The notes under the pieces are model-generated. The model saw nothing but the letters and a program-made list of their open reading frames with translations, was not told where the DNA came from and ran no database searches. Shown here piece by piece: positions 1 to 8,924 of a DNA stretch of 64,000 bases. Positions within the stretch are counted from its first letter, which is position 1, and each line of letters begins with the position of its first letter. The translations under genes were made by a program, and so were the position numbers. Source of the DNA: Planctomycetota bacterium (lineage in GTDB: Bacteria > Planctomycetota > UBA8108 > UBA1146 > JAJFFE01); contig JAJFFE010000059.1 of the NCBI GenBank assembly GCA_021776775.1, forward strand, positions 1 to 64,000. The letters run 5' to 3'.

Positions 1-1156
1 CCAACTCGCGGAGGATCTGCTCAATCTCGTCGAGGATCGGTGTCGCGTGTTCGCTTCGCGATCGTGCGCGAGCCGCGGGGGCGAGGTTCTCTTCACGTGC
101 TTGTTTTTCGATACCGTACAGCCTTGCGATCAACTGAAGTACGGGCTTAGCTCGGCGACCCGTGGTCTTTGCTGCTTCGACGAACTTGCGACGAGCATGG
201 GCCCAGCATGCAACATCGACGATCTCTTTTCGTTCGTTGATCGCGCTGTAGCCTTTGTACCGGTCCGTCTGAAGGATGCCGTTGTATCCTTCGAGGAACC
301 CAGCCGGGTGATCGCCCGAACGCCCGCGGCAGTAGTCGTAGACGATCGTTCCTCGGGGCTGCGCGTAGGCCCAGAGGTATCCTCGGTGGGCGCCCGGTTT
401 CTGTTTCTCTGTCTTCAGAACTGGGATCGTCGTTTCATCTGCTTGTAAGCAGTTCGACGCCAGAAGTTCTTCGCGCATCGCGACGACGATCGGCGCGAGT
501 CGATCTGCGGCCTGGATTCCGTATTCGCAAAGGGTCCGATCGGAGATCTCGACCCCGCCACGACGAAAGATCGCCGACTGGCGATAGTAGGGGCAGTGGT
601 CCACAAACTTCTGAACCACGATGTGTGCGCGCGTTTCGTCCGTGACTTGAGTCTTTGGGAACGCCGCTGGCGGTAGCGGTGCGCATCGCACCCCACCTTC
701 TTTGCAACCGCATGCGTACTTATGCCGCCGGGTTTCGAGCACGACCATGCGTGCAGGGATCAGATGAGCTCGCTCTGACTTTTCATAACCAATGTCTTCG
801 AGGCCCTCACCGCACTGATCACACTGCAGCTCACTCTCGTTGAGCTTGAGATCGACGATCTCTCGTTCGACGTCCTCACTGAACCGCGGCTTCCTCTTCT
901 TGCGCTTCTTCTTCGGAGGCGGTTCAGTCTCGTCTTCGTCGGGATCCGCGACTTCATACTCGGCGTCGGCGAACAGTTCGGACTGGAAGGGCGCGTCCGG
1001 AGGAAGAACCTGCTTCTCGGAACGACGTCCATAGAGCAGATGCTGCAGCTTGTCGATCTTGGCCGTCAGAGCCGCAATCTTGTTCGCTTGCTCCGCGACC
1101 GCTTCAGCGACGATCGTTTCGTGCTCGACCTTGGTAATGACTTCCGGGCTGCTCAT
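1..1156 (-). CDS. tnpC: IS66 family transposase TnpC (partial, runs off the left edge)
   Basis: An open frame of about 385 codons runs from the ATG at 1156 to the window edge with no stop, so the ORF track omits it. It encodes the DDE transposase of IS66. The N-terminal part has a coiled-coil-like stretch followed by the family signature LQHLLYGRRSEK. A lysine-rich linker and a zinc-finger-like CxxC segment (LQCDQCGEG) come next. The central part contains HIVVQKFVDHCPYYRQ and LQADETTIPVL, whose Asp is probably the first DDE residue. It continues through LWAYAQPRGTIVYDY, LQTDRYKGYSAI and CWAHARRKFVEA. The C-terminal Glu region lies outside the window. An in-frame ATG at 1162 is an alternative start. 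Nothing seen suggests inactivation. Confidence 0.9.
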   Translation of the reverse strand, partial: MSSPEVITKVEHETIVAEAVAEQANKIAALTAKIDKLQHLLYGRRSEKQVLPPDAPFQSELFADAEYEVADPDEDETEPPPKKKRKKRKPRFSEDVEREIVDLKLNESELQCDQCGEGLEDIGYEKSERAHLIPARMVVLETRRHKYACGCKEGGVRCAPLPPAAFPKTQVTDETRAHIVVQKFVDHCPYYRQSAIFRRGGVEISDRTLCEYGIQAADRLAPIVVAMREELLASNCLQADETTIPVLKTEKQKPGAHRGYLWAYAQPRGTIVYDYCRGRSGDHPAGFLEGYNGILQTDRYKGYSAINERKEIVDVACWAHARRKFVEAAKTTGRRAKPVLQLIARLYGIEKQAREENLAPAARARSRSEHATPILDEIEQILREL

Positions 1157-1180
1157 AGGCATCGGAATAGTCGGTGTGCA

Positions 1181-1573
1181 TCACGTCGTCAATAGATTCG
1201 TTTCAACGTTCTGCCTTTTTGGTTCGATCGGGCGTCGACGATGCCATCTTCGATGAACTGCGTCGCGGAAATCGATTCCCTCGAGAAGCATCGACAGCTC
1301 TGCCGGCGTGACCTCCTTCGCGGCCTCGGTCGAGCTCGGCCATGCGAAGCGCCCCCCTTCGAGACGCTTCGCAAACAGGCACAGCCCCGAGCCATCCCAA
1401 TAGATCGCCTTGAGTCGATTCTTTGAGCGATTGCAGAACACGATGAAGTCGCCGTCTGTGATGCTTCGTGCCAAGTCCTCTTCAACAATCTGCGCAAGAC
1501 CGTCGAACGCCTTCCGAAGATCGGTCACACCGCACCGCAGGTAGATCCGCGTTCCTGCGCCGAGACCGATCAT
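1181..1573 (-). CDS. tnpB: IS66 family accessory protein TnpB
   Basis: This is the TnpB (Orf2, IS66_Orf2) accessory protein required for IS66 transposition; its biochemical role is poorly understood. The sequence begins MIGLGAGTRIYLRCGVTDLR, the family start. It continues with DGDFIVFCNRSKNRLKAIYW and GLCLFAKRLEGGRF, both highly conserved. The ORF track begins ten codons upstream, but the MIGLG start at 1573 overlaps the tnpA stop in an ATGA junction, which suggests translational coupling. At about 130 residues it is close to the usual length of 115 to 120 residues. Confidence 0.92.
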   Translation of the reverse strand: MIGLGAGTRIYLRCGVTDLRKAFDGLAQIVEEDLARSITDGDFIVFCNRSKNRLKAIYWDGSGLCLFAKRLEGGRFAWPSSTEAAKEVTPAELSMLLEGIDFRDAVHRRWHRRRPIEPKRQNVETNLLTT

Positions 1574-1881
1574 GAGGCCAAAGCTTCGCGCAGCCGCTGC
1601 CACTCCTCGACCGATGCGTCCCGAGGCACTTCGATGCGCAGATCACCGCACTCAATAATGAACCCGACGGCGACCAACGTCGATGGACTCGTAGGCGTGA
1701 CCGCAACCAGCGCTGTCTCTCCCGAGATCTCACGCTCAAGGCGTTCGCGACGAAGCCAGTACTGAAGTGTGCTTGTCGAGATTCCCTCGCGCTCCGCGAA
1801 CTCACGCTGGGTCAGCCCGCTTCGTTCGAGCTGCGCCAGGATTCCTCGGACCTCTTGTCGTCGATTGTTCTTGCCTGCCAT
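1570..1881 (-). CDS. tnpA: IS66 family helix-turn-helix protein TnpA
   Basis: This 103-residue protein is the IS66 TnpA (Orf1), a small DNA-binding accessory protein. Residues 10 to 45 form a helix-turn-helix (LERSGLTQREFAEREGIS, then TLQYWLRR), as in transposase-8-like proteins. The C-terminal part (GDLRIEVPRDASVEEWQRL) matches the usual IS66 TnpA tail that precedes tnpB. It is the first gene of the element, and its stop overlaps the tnpB start. Confidence 0.88.
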   Translation of the reverse strand: MAGKNNRRQEVRGILAQLERSGLTQREFAEREGISTSTLQYWLRRERLEREISGETALVAVTPTSPSTLVAVGFIIECGDLRIEVPRDASVEEWQRLREALAS

Positions 1882-2016
1882 GATTGGCCTCCATTCATGG
1901 ACGGCATTTCATGACAATCCCGAGGCTCCGTCAGCCATGCGGTTCCTTGCGTGCTTACGTCTAATTGTTTCGAAGACGATTGGACCGTTGGCGCTCTTCC
2001 AATCTCGGACGCCGCA

Positions 2017-2045
2017 TTGACGCGAACAAAACCGCGAGGGCTTAC
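2017..2045 (-). repeat. Putative IS66 terminal inverted repeat (outer end)
   Basis: Read leftward, the sequence starts GTAAGCCCTCGCGG and continues through a TTTTG stretch. The GTAAGC start is typical of IS66-family termini. The matching repeat at the other end is outside the window, so the length is estimated. Confidence 0.55.
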
Positions 2046-2051
2046 CCTGAC

Positions 2052-5000
2052 CTAGGGGCAGCTTGAGAATGACACGCACTCCAAGCCGTCGCTAGTCTCG
2101 TCGCTTCCGCAAGCCGGATACGGTGGTGCCGGGGCGGGGCCGCCTGAGAATAGATTCGAGAGTAAGAAGATACCGTCGGCGACATCCAGCCCGCCATCGT
2201 CGTTTACGTCGCAAGCTTGATCGCACCCTGGATTGGTACCGCCTGAGAACAGGACTCCTAGAAGGATGATTGCGTCCGCAATGTCCAGCAAGGAGTCTTG
2301 ATTGCAGTCGCCTCGAACAAAGTCAGGCTCTTGGCACACATCGGGAACGCCGTCTAGGTTGGCATCCGCAAGTGTACCGTCGGCTATGTCGCAAGTGTCG
2401 GGTATCGAGTTTCCGTCGCAGTCTAGAACAGTGCCTTCAGCTATGTCGCAACTGTCGGGTATCCAGTTCCCGTTGCAGTCGAGGACCGCGCCGGTGGCGA
2501 TCTCGAGAACGTCCGCGATGCCGCTGGCCGTGCAATCCGTCACCGCGAACGGGTAGCTTTCTAGGAACGTCGCCAGGTCTTGATCGTCAATGTCGGTGTC
2601 CGCGTCGTAGTCGAAGTAGTCCAGAGCAGCGAGCGGTGGCTCGACGAACCCTGCTTGATCGAGCGGACCGCTGAACGCTAACATCAACTCGTCGAAGTCG
2701 TCTTCGTCTAGCACTCCATTGTTGTTGTAATCGCCACGAATGGAATCTACGGTAACCGGGACGGACGCGGTCAAGGATTCGAACATGACCTCGACGACAA
2801 ACTCCCCGACGCCGACCCCAGTCACCAACCTGTCGACCGTCACAGTCCCCGTGGGATCGAGGTCGACGAACAGTGCTTCGCTCGTTACGTCCCGTTCGAC
2901 TCCATCCGAAAACGTGGCGTATACGGTCAGTCGGTTCGAGTTTGCGTATGATCCCAGCCCCATCGACTCAGGGATCACTGTCAGCAACTCGGCGGTAGCG
3001 GCGATCGAGACCGCAAAGGTCAGCGGTTCAGATCGGTGAGAAACTCCATCGGAGTCACGGCCGATGGCAAGGAACGTGACCTCACCAAAAACTTCGGCAG
3101 GTACTTCGACCGAAACGTTCGTTGTGGTCGTTGAGAACATTTCGACCGCTCCTTCGGTAACGAGGACTCCCTCGTCGATATCGATCCCTGGCGGCAGAGT
3201 CAGGTCGAAGTCGAGTGCCTGACCCGGGACGACAACGGTGCCTTCTTGCGGGCTTGACAGGGTCAGGTCGGCGAGGAGATCCGTCGATGGTCCGCTGGGT
3301 GCTGGCGGGCCGGCCAGGGCAATCGGGTTCGGGAATCCCGGGTGGAACAAGCTGGGGTCGGAGTCCAATCTGGCCTGCAATAGCTCCACGACACGCTCAG
3401 CGGATTCCTCTTGCACCGTAACATGCACACCGAGTGTTGACGGACTCGGACTCAAGCCGAAAACGGTGACGAATTCAGAGGCGAGTGACGACCGCTGACT
3501 TGGCTCTGACACTAGTAAGTCGTGGGCCACGCCGTCGTGAACGTCATCGATCCCCCCGGCTGCAGCTCCCACAACGGCTACCGCTGTCGTCACGCCTCGA
3601 ACCCATGGGATACTTCGCAGCGGCGCTGGGATCAGATCCGCGATCTCGGACAAGATCCCTGCGAGCGCGGTGATGTCGGATCCTCCCTCGCCGACGATCG
3701 CGTGAACGGGAACGTCGGCAGTGTCGCCGAAAGCACCTAGATATTCCGCCATCCAGTCTTCCCTAAGATCGGATACGGCTCCATTCCCACTCGACATCGA
3801 GGGCATCACCAAAGCAAGAGCAGCGCCAAAGGGCGTCACCGTGCCATCGAAGTTGACGAGCGATTCCGCCAAACCCGATCCACTGTGAGGGCTGCACAGC
3901 GTAATCAGTTTGTGGATGTTGTCTTGGTATCTGCCCGAGCTGATGTGTAGGCGAGCGAGGACTCCTCCCATGCTGTGACCGACGACGTCTGCCTGTGCGG
4001 TCGCAATCCCGACGTTTCGTCGTGCTTCTATTGTCTCAGCGATCTTGTGGCGGATTCTCGGCAAGTTATCAGCGAATAGCACATCGTTCGGGTAGCTGGG
4101 TCGTTTGATGAATCCAAAGGTCCCGGGTGACTCGGTCTCGATGTACGGGGGGGTTCCCCAACAATCTGGACCGTTTGACCAAAGCCCGTGGAACATGACC
4201 ACGGGCGGTCTGTATAGCTCTAGCTCTTCCACGCTCGCAGCGACTAGGCCATCAGATGAGTCATAGAACTCGACGTCAAACAAGATCGCCCGAGAGTCGA
4301 AAGGCTCATCGTCGGGGGAAGGCGGAGTCGGTGAACTCTCACGAACATAGTTCAGAGGGCCAGTGAGTAGTACGCTTGCGACCCAAACCGGATCCGGTTC
4401 GCCGGGAACAGTCAGTTGAGTCGTTGGGATCGTGATCTCTCCGACGACCGGGTCATAGGTCTCGGAAGGCTGAAACGGCGCTACGACCTGGAGGCCGGGA
4501 TCACCGGTTGGCCGACTGAGAAACTCGGAGTTGTCGTTCAACCTGAATTTGACGTAGGCGGCGTCCACTGGGGATTCCATCGTCACCAGCACGCGCGAGA
4601 CGCCATCGGCTGTGATACCGACGGCTTCTGGAAAGCCCAAGTCGTAGTAGTCCGGAATGCTGAGATCCGTGATGGTCGGATCGATTTGCTGCATTACTAC
4701 CGACGGGGCTTCAAGTCCGCAGCTGCCCGGGAGCGGAATAGTAAGTGTGAACGACAGGTCGACGGAGGTCAGTACGCCGCCGCCGACGATCCCCCAGACG
4801 GAATCATAGGAATCATCCTCTGTGCACTCAAGGTATGAGAAGACCATCTCAGGGCAGGTTCCGTAAAACACCATTGGAATGACGATTGTCTCTGGCAAAC
4901 CTGAGACGTCAAGCAAGTTTATAGAGGTGTAATCCGTCTCATGACAACTCGGATGGTCGACCGGGCTGTCAACAGTCTGACTAGATAAATTACCGATTTC

Positions 5001-5237
5001 CATGCCAGTCAGGTCCAAGACCGGGACCGACGGGTAAGAAACACTCAGCGCAAAACATTCAGTAACGAGACGGAGGCCTACGAGTGAAGTCCCCGGCGGA
5101 AACTGAAGAGTGACGTCTACTTCGACAGCGGAGCCACTGATGTCAGTGCACTCCACAGCAGTAAGACCCTGAGCAACGCAGTCAGCCGAACATGAAATCA
5201 GGGTGAGTGCCACGGTGATCAATAATCGTGGTGCCAT
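2052..5237 (-). CDS. Secreted lipase-like alpha/beta hydrolase with C-terminal dockerin-type repeats
   Basis: This is a large exported protein of about 1,061 residues. I place the start at ATG 5237, not 5297, because GGAAGAGG lies just upstream and a signal peptide (APRLLITVALTLISC) follows directly. After a beta-rich N-terminal region, an alpha/beta-hydrolase domain begins near residue 345 with VVMFHGLW, a probable oxyanion-hole segment. The nucleophile elbow GHSMGG is near residue 420, as in triacylglycerol lipases and PGAP1-like proteins. An Ig-like segment precedes an EF-hand-like stretch (GDYNNNGVLDEDDFDE) near 830. DCNGNWIPDSCDIA-type repeats follow from about 900, then two dockerin-like units (GDCNQDSLLDIADAI and CDVNDDGGLDVADGIF) at the end. 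The substrate is unknown, and the C-terminal repeats probably bind calcium. The IS66 element starts seven bases past the stop. Confidence 0.82.
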   Translation of the reverse strand: MAPRLLITVALTLISCSADCVAQGLTAVECTDISGSAVEVDVTLQFPPGTSLVGLRLVTECFALSVSYPSVPVLDLTGMEIGNLSSQTVDSPVDHPSCHETDYTSINLLDVSGLPETIVIPMVFYGTCPEMVFSYLECTEDDSYDSVWGIVGGGVLTSVDLSFTLTIPLPGSCGLEAPSVVMQQIDPTITDLSIPDYYDLGFPEAVGITADGVSRVLVTMESPVDAAYVKFRLNDNSEFLSRPTGDPGLQVVAPFQPSETYDPVVGEITIPTTQLTVPGEPDPVWVASVLLTGPLNYVRESSPTPPSPDDEPFDSRAILFDVEFYDSSDGLVAASVEELELYRPPVVMFHGLWSNGPDCWGTPPYIETESPGTFGFIKRPSYPNDVLFADNLPRIRHKIAETIEARRNVGIATAQADVVGHSMGGVLARLHISSGRYQDNIHKLITLCSPHSGSGLAESLVNFDGTVTPFGAALALVMPSMSSGNGAVSDLREDWMAEYLGAFGDTADVPVHAIVGEGGSDITALAGILSEIADLIPAPLRSIPWVRGVTTAVAVVGAAAGGIDDVHDGVAHDLLVSEPSQRSSLASEFVTVFGLSPSPSTLGVHVTVQEESAERVVELLQARLDSDPSLFHPGFPNPIALAGPPAPSGPSTDLLADLTLSSPQEGTVVVPGQALDFDLTLPPGIDIDEGVLVTEGAVEMFSTTTTNVSVEVPAEVFGEVTFLAIGRDSDGVSHRSEPLTFAVSIAATAELLTVIPESMGLGSYANSNRLTVYATFSDGVERDVTSEALFVDLDPTGTVTVDRLVTGVGVGEFVVEVMFESLTASVPVTVDSIRGDYNNNGVLDEDDFDELMLAFSGPLDQAGFVEPPLAALDYFDYDADTDIDDQDLATFLESYPFAVTDCTASGIADVLEIATGAVLDCNGNWIPDSCDIAEGTVLDCDGNSIPDTCDIADGTLADANLDGVPDVCQEPDFVRGDCNQDSLLDIADAIILLGVLFSGGTNPGCDQACDVNDDGGLDVADGIFLLSNLFSGGPAPAPPYPACGSDETSDGLECVSFSSCP

Positions 5238-5401
5238 GAGGCCTCTTCCGTTTGGGACGATGATATCGTTCGTCTCATCGTTGGGGTTGTCAACCAAGCC
5301 GACGTGCCACCGGCGGATCCGAGGCCTGTGGCCACTGCAGCCAGATGATCTCGTTCGTAGTCGTCGTTCTGCTTTTGACTTTATGACGAGGTGGGGCAGT
5401 C

Positions 5402-5428
5402 TTGACGGGACGAGTTTCGTCCCGTCAA
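5402..5428 (-). terminator. Perfect 12-bp hairpin, probable terminator of the leftward lipoprotein gene
   Basis: TTGACGGGACGA, a three-base loop and TCGTCCCGTCAA form a perfect inverted repeat about 45 bases beyond the stop of the leftward lipoprotein gene. There is no T-run on either side, so factor-independent termination is uncertain. It could also be a protein-binding palindrome upstream of the lipase gene. Confidence 0.5.
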
Positions 5429-5473
5429 CTTACGGAGGGTACCGGAAACTAGTCCTGCTCACGTATTCGGCAT

Positions 5474-5959
5474 CTAGTCTCGGCGAAGTCGCTCTTGCGC
5501 ACGCAACAGGCGTTTTTTTTCTTCCTCCCTGCGGTCCGCCGTCGCTTGTATCTTCGCCTTTTCATGCTCGATGATCTCGGCGCGAAGCTCTTTCTTCCGC
5601 GCGTCGATCTCAATCCGAAAGATCTCGGTATCACGAATCTCGTCGTACAGCATGCTCGTGAGGCAAGGCGTCTTGTGACTTAGTTCGAGCATTGTCTCGC
5701 AGAGATGTTTCCGGTCAGGCTGATAAGAGCCTAGCGTTGGTATCATCTGGCCCCGTGACATCAGCCACACTATGCCGAGCCGATCCTGCGCCTCGTAGTC
5801 TGCGAGCCATGCCCTGGCTGAGATTGGCTCGAATGTTTCGGTGCACTGGCAAATCGTCGGGTCCTTGGAAGACGCGCGACCATCTACAGGCGTAGCTTCC
5901 TCGCATCCGAACACAAGAACGGTTACGGCAAGCAAGCTAGTCAGAACCCTCGCAAGCAT
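5474..5959 (-). CDS. Small lipoprotein with a charged coiled-coil C-terminus
   Basis: This 161-residue protein is of unknown function. The N-terminus (MLARVLTSLLAVTVLVFGC) is a clear lipoprotein signal with lipobox LVFGC, so it is likely anchored to a membrane by lipid at Cys19. The middle part has several cysteines (CQC, LCETM, PCLTS). From about residue 115 the chain is a long charged helix (KKELRAEIIEHEKAK, RREEEKKRLLRAQERLRR) that should form a coiled coil. GAGG lies just upstream of the ATG. I recognise no domain. It is followed by a strong hairpin and probably forms a single transcription unit. Confidence 0.6.
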   Translation of the reverse strand: MLARVLTSLLAVTVLVFGCEEATPVDGRASSKDPTICQCTETFEPISARAWLADYEAQDRLGIVWLMSRGQMIPTLGSYQPDRKHLCETMLELSHKTPCLTSMLYDEIRDTEIFRIEIDARKKELRAEIIEHEKAKIQATADRREEEKKRLLRAQERLRRD

Positions 5960-6365
5960 GAGTCAACCTCTTCGGCCGTGTGGCTGGAACCCAAATCCTC
6001 GGGGCCAAGTACTGGCAAGTCAAGTGACGCTAAATCTGGCGGGGTCTCTTCGTTTGTTACCGAGCGGATCGCGTCTCACGTTCACGCCGTCCTTCGTGTT
6101 CCAGCTATCTGAGAGTCGTGGAAGCGGTCAGAATCCGCCTGGAAGATTCGGCCCACTCGTCGCGCAGAGACCCATCGATTCCGGCCGAAACTACAAGTCC
6201 GGTTGACGACGTTCTTGCGGTGTCGCAGGGTTGGCCATCCCAGTTGGAAACGGAGTCGTCGATGTTTGAAGCTAGTTCAAGACAATCGCGCCGCGACCCG
6301 GCTCGAGAAACTTCGCGGCCTGATGCTGTTCGAGATCGGGGAGCGGGACGGTTCGGGGTGCGGGA
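5960..6365. other. Intergenic region without a supported gene
   Basis: About 400 bases separate the divergent lipoprotein and membrane-protein genes. ORFs called here overlap one another in several frames and show no domain, signal or ribosome-binding site. The region presumably holds promoters for both flanking genes, but I could not pick out a convincing one. Confidence 0.5.
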
Positions 6366-6845
6366 GTGAGCGACGCAGAGCTCCTTGTCGTGATTGCAGT
6401 GATCGTTTTGTTCACTGCCGCGTTCGTTTGGTGGGCGATCGCGACTAGGAAGTCTATCGCGTCAACGGATGTCGCTCAGCTGGACAGTCTCCGTCAGGCG
6501 TATCAAGATGAGAACCTTCGAGTAGAGTCCACTCGTGTCGCGCCCGGTGCTGGCAAGGGAGTCAGAGTTAACGTCGACATCACAAACGATGGCGATCGCC
6601 CGATTGAGGATGTCCTCGTTCGAGTTCACTTCTACAATCGCTCGCCACTAAGGAAGGACCCTGACACTCCGATTGGGTCCGCGACGTTTCGCCCACTCGG
6701 GAAGGATGAGCACATTCCCCCTGAGACCACCGCACCGCTATCCCACGAGACCAAGCCTCCGAAACAGTGGGACGGTGTATCGGTCGATGCAAGCGTCGTC
6801 TCGTGGATCTTTGGCGACGTTAACAATCACCGGCGTGGATACTAG
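6366..6845 (+). CDS. Single-pass membrane protein with an extracytoplasmic beta-rich domain
   Basis: This 159-residue protein of unknown function starts at a GTG. Residues 5 to 27 (ELLVVIAVIVLFTAAFVWWA) form one transmembrane segment. Residues 55 to 130 (VRVNVDITNDGDRPIEDVLV) resemble the FxLYD/DUF-type beta-sandwich found in proteins that follow how a chain differs from a free one, with a central ITNDGDRPI turn. That likeness is a structural guess. No enzyme motif is visible. It stands alone, about 100 bases before the next dockerin gene. Confidence 0.55.
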   Translation: MSDAELLVVIAVIVLFTAAFVWWAIATRKSIASTDVAQLDSLRQAYQDENLRVESTRVAPGAGKGVRVNVDITNDGDRPIEDVLVRVHFYNRSPLRKDPDTPIGSATFRPLGKDEHIPPETTAPLSHETKPPKQWDGVSVDASVVSWIFGDVNNHRRGY

Positions 6846-6942
6846 AGGTAAGGGCCTTGCGGTATCTGGTTGACCTTTCGCGCTCTTGATGTGGATACTG
6901 ACTCGATGGAACGGATAGGCCGTTTCAGCGAAGGAGTCGTCC

Positions 6943-7869
6943 ATGAAGCGCCTATTGCAGCTCGCCGGCATCGCCGGGTTCGTCGGCATGTTCAATGTCG
7001 TTTTGCTCGTCGTCGTGATCGGCGTCGTCTCGGTAGAGGCCGGCCCGACTGCTTCGGGCAATGGCGATTGCAACGGCGACGGTTCTATCAACCTCGCCGA
7101 CGCTGTGTATCTCTTGACGCACATTTTCGAAAGCGGCCCTGCGCCGGTAGCACTTGCCCAGCCGTGCTGCAACGTGTCACAAACCAACTGGGACGCACTT
7201 ATCACAATCGACTCGGTTAATCACCCAGCGGTTGGCTTCGGTGGAATCCTGCTGCAGCCGCTGGAGGTCATCGACGTCATTGAGGTTCCAGCCGACAGGT
7301 GGTTGGTGATTCACGAGGGCAGGGTCACGGGGCCGGACGCCCTTCAGTCTCTGAACTATGTGGACATGGACACGACCGGAACCGTCCACGACCTCGCTAG
7401 CGTCTTTGCAGTTCGTCGCGTGTTCGGGGAGTTCGGAGCTTCGGACTATCCCAAGCATGCCTTGGCCATTCCTCCGGGCGCGACCATTAGGATGCAAAAT
7501 GGCAGTACGTTTGACATAGTTTCCTATCACTTCAGAGGGGTGCTATTAGAAGCGGGAACCACTTTCATGGGCGGGCCGCCACCTGAAGACCGTGTCCGAG
7601 CGGTCTCCACCACCCTACCAGACGTCTACCAGGTCCCGGTGGATAGGGGGTTGGTCCTCGACAGCACCGCTTCAGACGTATTGATCCTTCAGTACGAACT
7701 GGGTGGTCAGACTGTGAAGGTCCGAGGCGGATCCGATTCGGCACCTCAACCTGTGACCTATTCGGGCGAGCAGACACCCCTCTACTTTCCACCAGGTGCC
7801 TTGGTTCAGATAGGATCCACCGGTTTCGCGGGACACCACCTCACCGGGTACTTGGTAGAGGTGCCGTAA
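6943..7869 (+). CDS. Secreted protein with an N-terminal dockerin-type repeat
   Basis: The gene encodes 308 residues. GAAGGAG lies seven bases before the ATG and fixes the start. Residues 1 to 33 form a signal peptide or membrane anchor (MKRLLQLAGIAGFVGMF and a hydrophobic stretch ending at VEAG). A single dockerin-like unit follows at 40 to 60 (GDCNGDGSINLADAVYLLTH), ending in the FESGPAP tail seen in planctomycete dockerins. The rest is beta-rich and contains two similar halves (VIEVPADRWLVI and VYQVPVDRGLVL; AIPPGATIRMQNGSTF and YFPPGALVQIGSTGF), so the body is probably an internal duplication. No catalytic motif is seen. It is likely extracellular and may bind calcium. Confidence 0.75.
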   Translation: MKRLLQLAGIAGFVGMFNVVLLVVVIGVVSVEAGPTASGNGDCNGDGSINLADAVYLLTHIFESGPAPVALAQPCCNVSQTNWDALITIDSVNHPAVGFGGILLQPLEVIDVIEVPADRWLVIHEGRVTGPDALQSLNYVDMDTTGTVHDLASVFAVRRVFGEFGASDYPKHALAIPPGATIRMQNGSTFDIVSYHFRGVLLEAGTTFMGGPPPEDRVRAVSTTLPDVYQVPVDRGLVLDSTASDVLILQYELGGQTVKVRGGSDSAPQPVTYSGEQTPLYFPPGALVQIGSTGFAGHHLTGYLVEVP

Positions 7870-8234
7870 CTCGGAAGACGCGTGAGTGGGCTCGCTCCCA
7901 AGAGCGTCTCGTCAAGCCGTGTCCGATTTCAGTCGGCGATTTGCTATCGGTCTCATCCTCAAGGTCCTGCGGGTCGCGGTTGCGCGGAGTCGTGACCAGT
8001 CGTGTTCGAACGAACAAAGGAAGACGACGCGCCAACCGCTCCCTTGATCGCTCCGTGTTTCGCAGGCTTCCTGACGATCCTCGAAGAGTCATCGACGCAT
8101 GCGCCAACGACTGGGGCCGTTCGCCGTTCGGTACCGCCTCGGTGAGATGGCTCGTCGTCTTCTTGAGGTGGGCAAGTGAACTACCAGGACGTGAATGTTG
8201 TTCACCGTCGGATTCCGATGGGGCCGTCGGATGT
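7870..8234. other. Intergenic region with a weak hairpin, no supported gene
   Basis: The stretch between two convergent genes contains an imperfect inverted repeat at 7876 to 7909 (AGACGC paired with GCGTCT around an inner GGG/CCC stem) that may end the dockerin gene transcript. The forward ORF here (7941..8297) overlaps the end of the neighbouring gene and has no recognisable feature. Confidence 0.4.
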
Positions 8235-8924
8235 TCAGTCGTCCATGATTGCCTTGACGGACTTTCGGAGCAGCGCCAACTCGCTTCGGAACTCTGAGTT
8301 TGCGGCGAGTAGCGCTGCGTCGCGATTCAAATTCACCAGGCGGTTCATCATCTGGAGAAGTTCTGGGTCAATTCCGTCACGTTCGAAACCAACGAACAGA
8401 TTGGGAAGATGGGTAAGATAGAACTTATCAATGCATTTAAACACTCGACGTCCACGGTCGGTAAGGAGGATCCGATTTTCACGAGAGACCTTCTCCGTGC
8501 TTACGAGTTTCAAGGCTCTAAGCTTGTCGACTAAGGCCCGGACAGCTCCGTCTTCTTTGACGAGAGTTTCACGTAGCTTTGGTTGAGGGAAACCCTCAAC
8601 ACCAGCATCGTATGCCGACAGCAAGACCTGGTAGCTATCGGCGTTGCCAGGTAACAAAGAACCCAAGAACGCTTCCTTTAACTGTTGGAACCGAATCGAC
8701 GACCGATGGAGCGCGGCTGCCAACGCCTCAAGATCGTCTCGCCAGTCCATCTCGCGGCCGAACTCATCCTTCAGCTTCAAATGTAGTGAGTTGCGGAACG
8801 TTTCATTGTTAGTGATGGCGCCCTCCTCGACTGCGTCCAGAGTGTGAAGTTGAGATGTGAAGAATACCGTACTGGATACTAGTATTGAATGGTGGTGTTG
8901 GACGGTGGTGTTGGATGGCGCCAT
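8235..8924 (-). CDS. Hypothetical protein with a winged-helix-like segment
   Basis: This leftward gene encodes up to 229 residues. From about residue 120 to 175 the pattern KLRETLVKEDGAVRALVDKL then LVSTEKVSR and ILLTDRGRRVF resembles a winged helix-turn-helix, with a helix-rich N-terminal half. It may be a regulator or part of a larger accessory system. The start is uncertain: the first 15 codons come from a tandem GGTGGTGTTGGA repeat and give a low-complexity SNTTVQHHHS peptide, so translation may begin further in. Its codon use looks less GC-biased than the core genes, in line with the accessory setting. Confidence 0.5.
   Translation of the reverse strand: MAPSNTTVQHHHSILVSSTVFFTSQLHTLDAVEEGAITNNETFRNSLHLKLKDEFGREMDWRDDLEALAAALHRSSIRFQQLKEAFLGSLLPGNADSYQVLLSAYDAGVEGFPQPKLRETLVKEDGAVRALVDKLRALKLVSTEKVSRENRILLTDRGRRVFKCIDKFYLTHLPNLFVGFERDGIDPELLQMMNRLVNLNRDAALLAANSEFRSELALLRKSVKAIMDD
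8891..8916. repeat. Two tandem 13-base repeats (GGTGGTGTTGGA plus one base)
   Basis: GGTGGTGTTGGAC is followed at once by GGTGGTGTTGGAT. The pair lies at the 5' edge of the leftward winged-helix-like gene and may be an operator or a simple expansion. Confidence 0.6.

Larger units (their letters stand above)
1..2045 (-). mobile_element. IS66-family insertion sequence, cut by the left window edge
   Basis: Three leftward genes in the standard IS66 order (tnpA, tnpB, tnpC) occupy this stretch, with tnpA and tnpB overlapping by four bases. The outer end is placed at 2045 because, read leftward, the sequence there starts GTAAGC, the usual IS66 terminus. The other end lies outside the window. The element ends seven bases from the stop codon of the lipase-like gene to its right. 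Confidence 0.85.

Noticed and set aside
8891-8916. Possible CRISPR-like repeat
   Set aside because: There are only two adjacent copies with no spacers.
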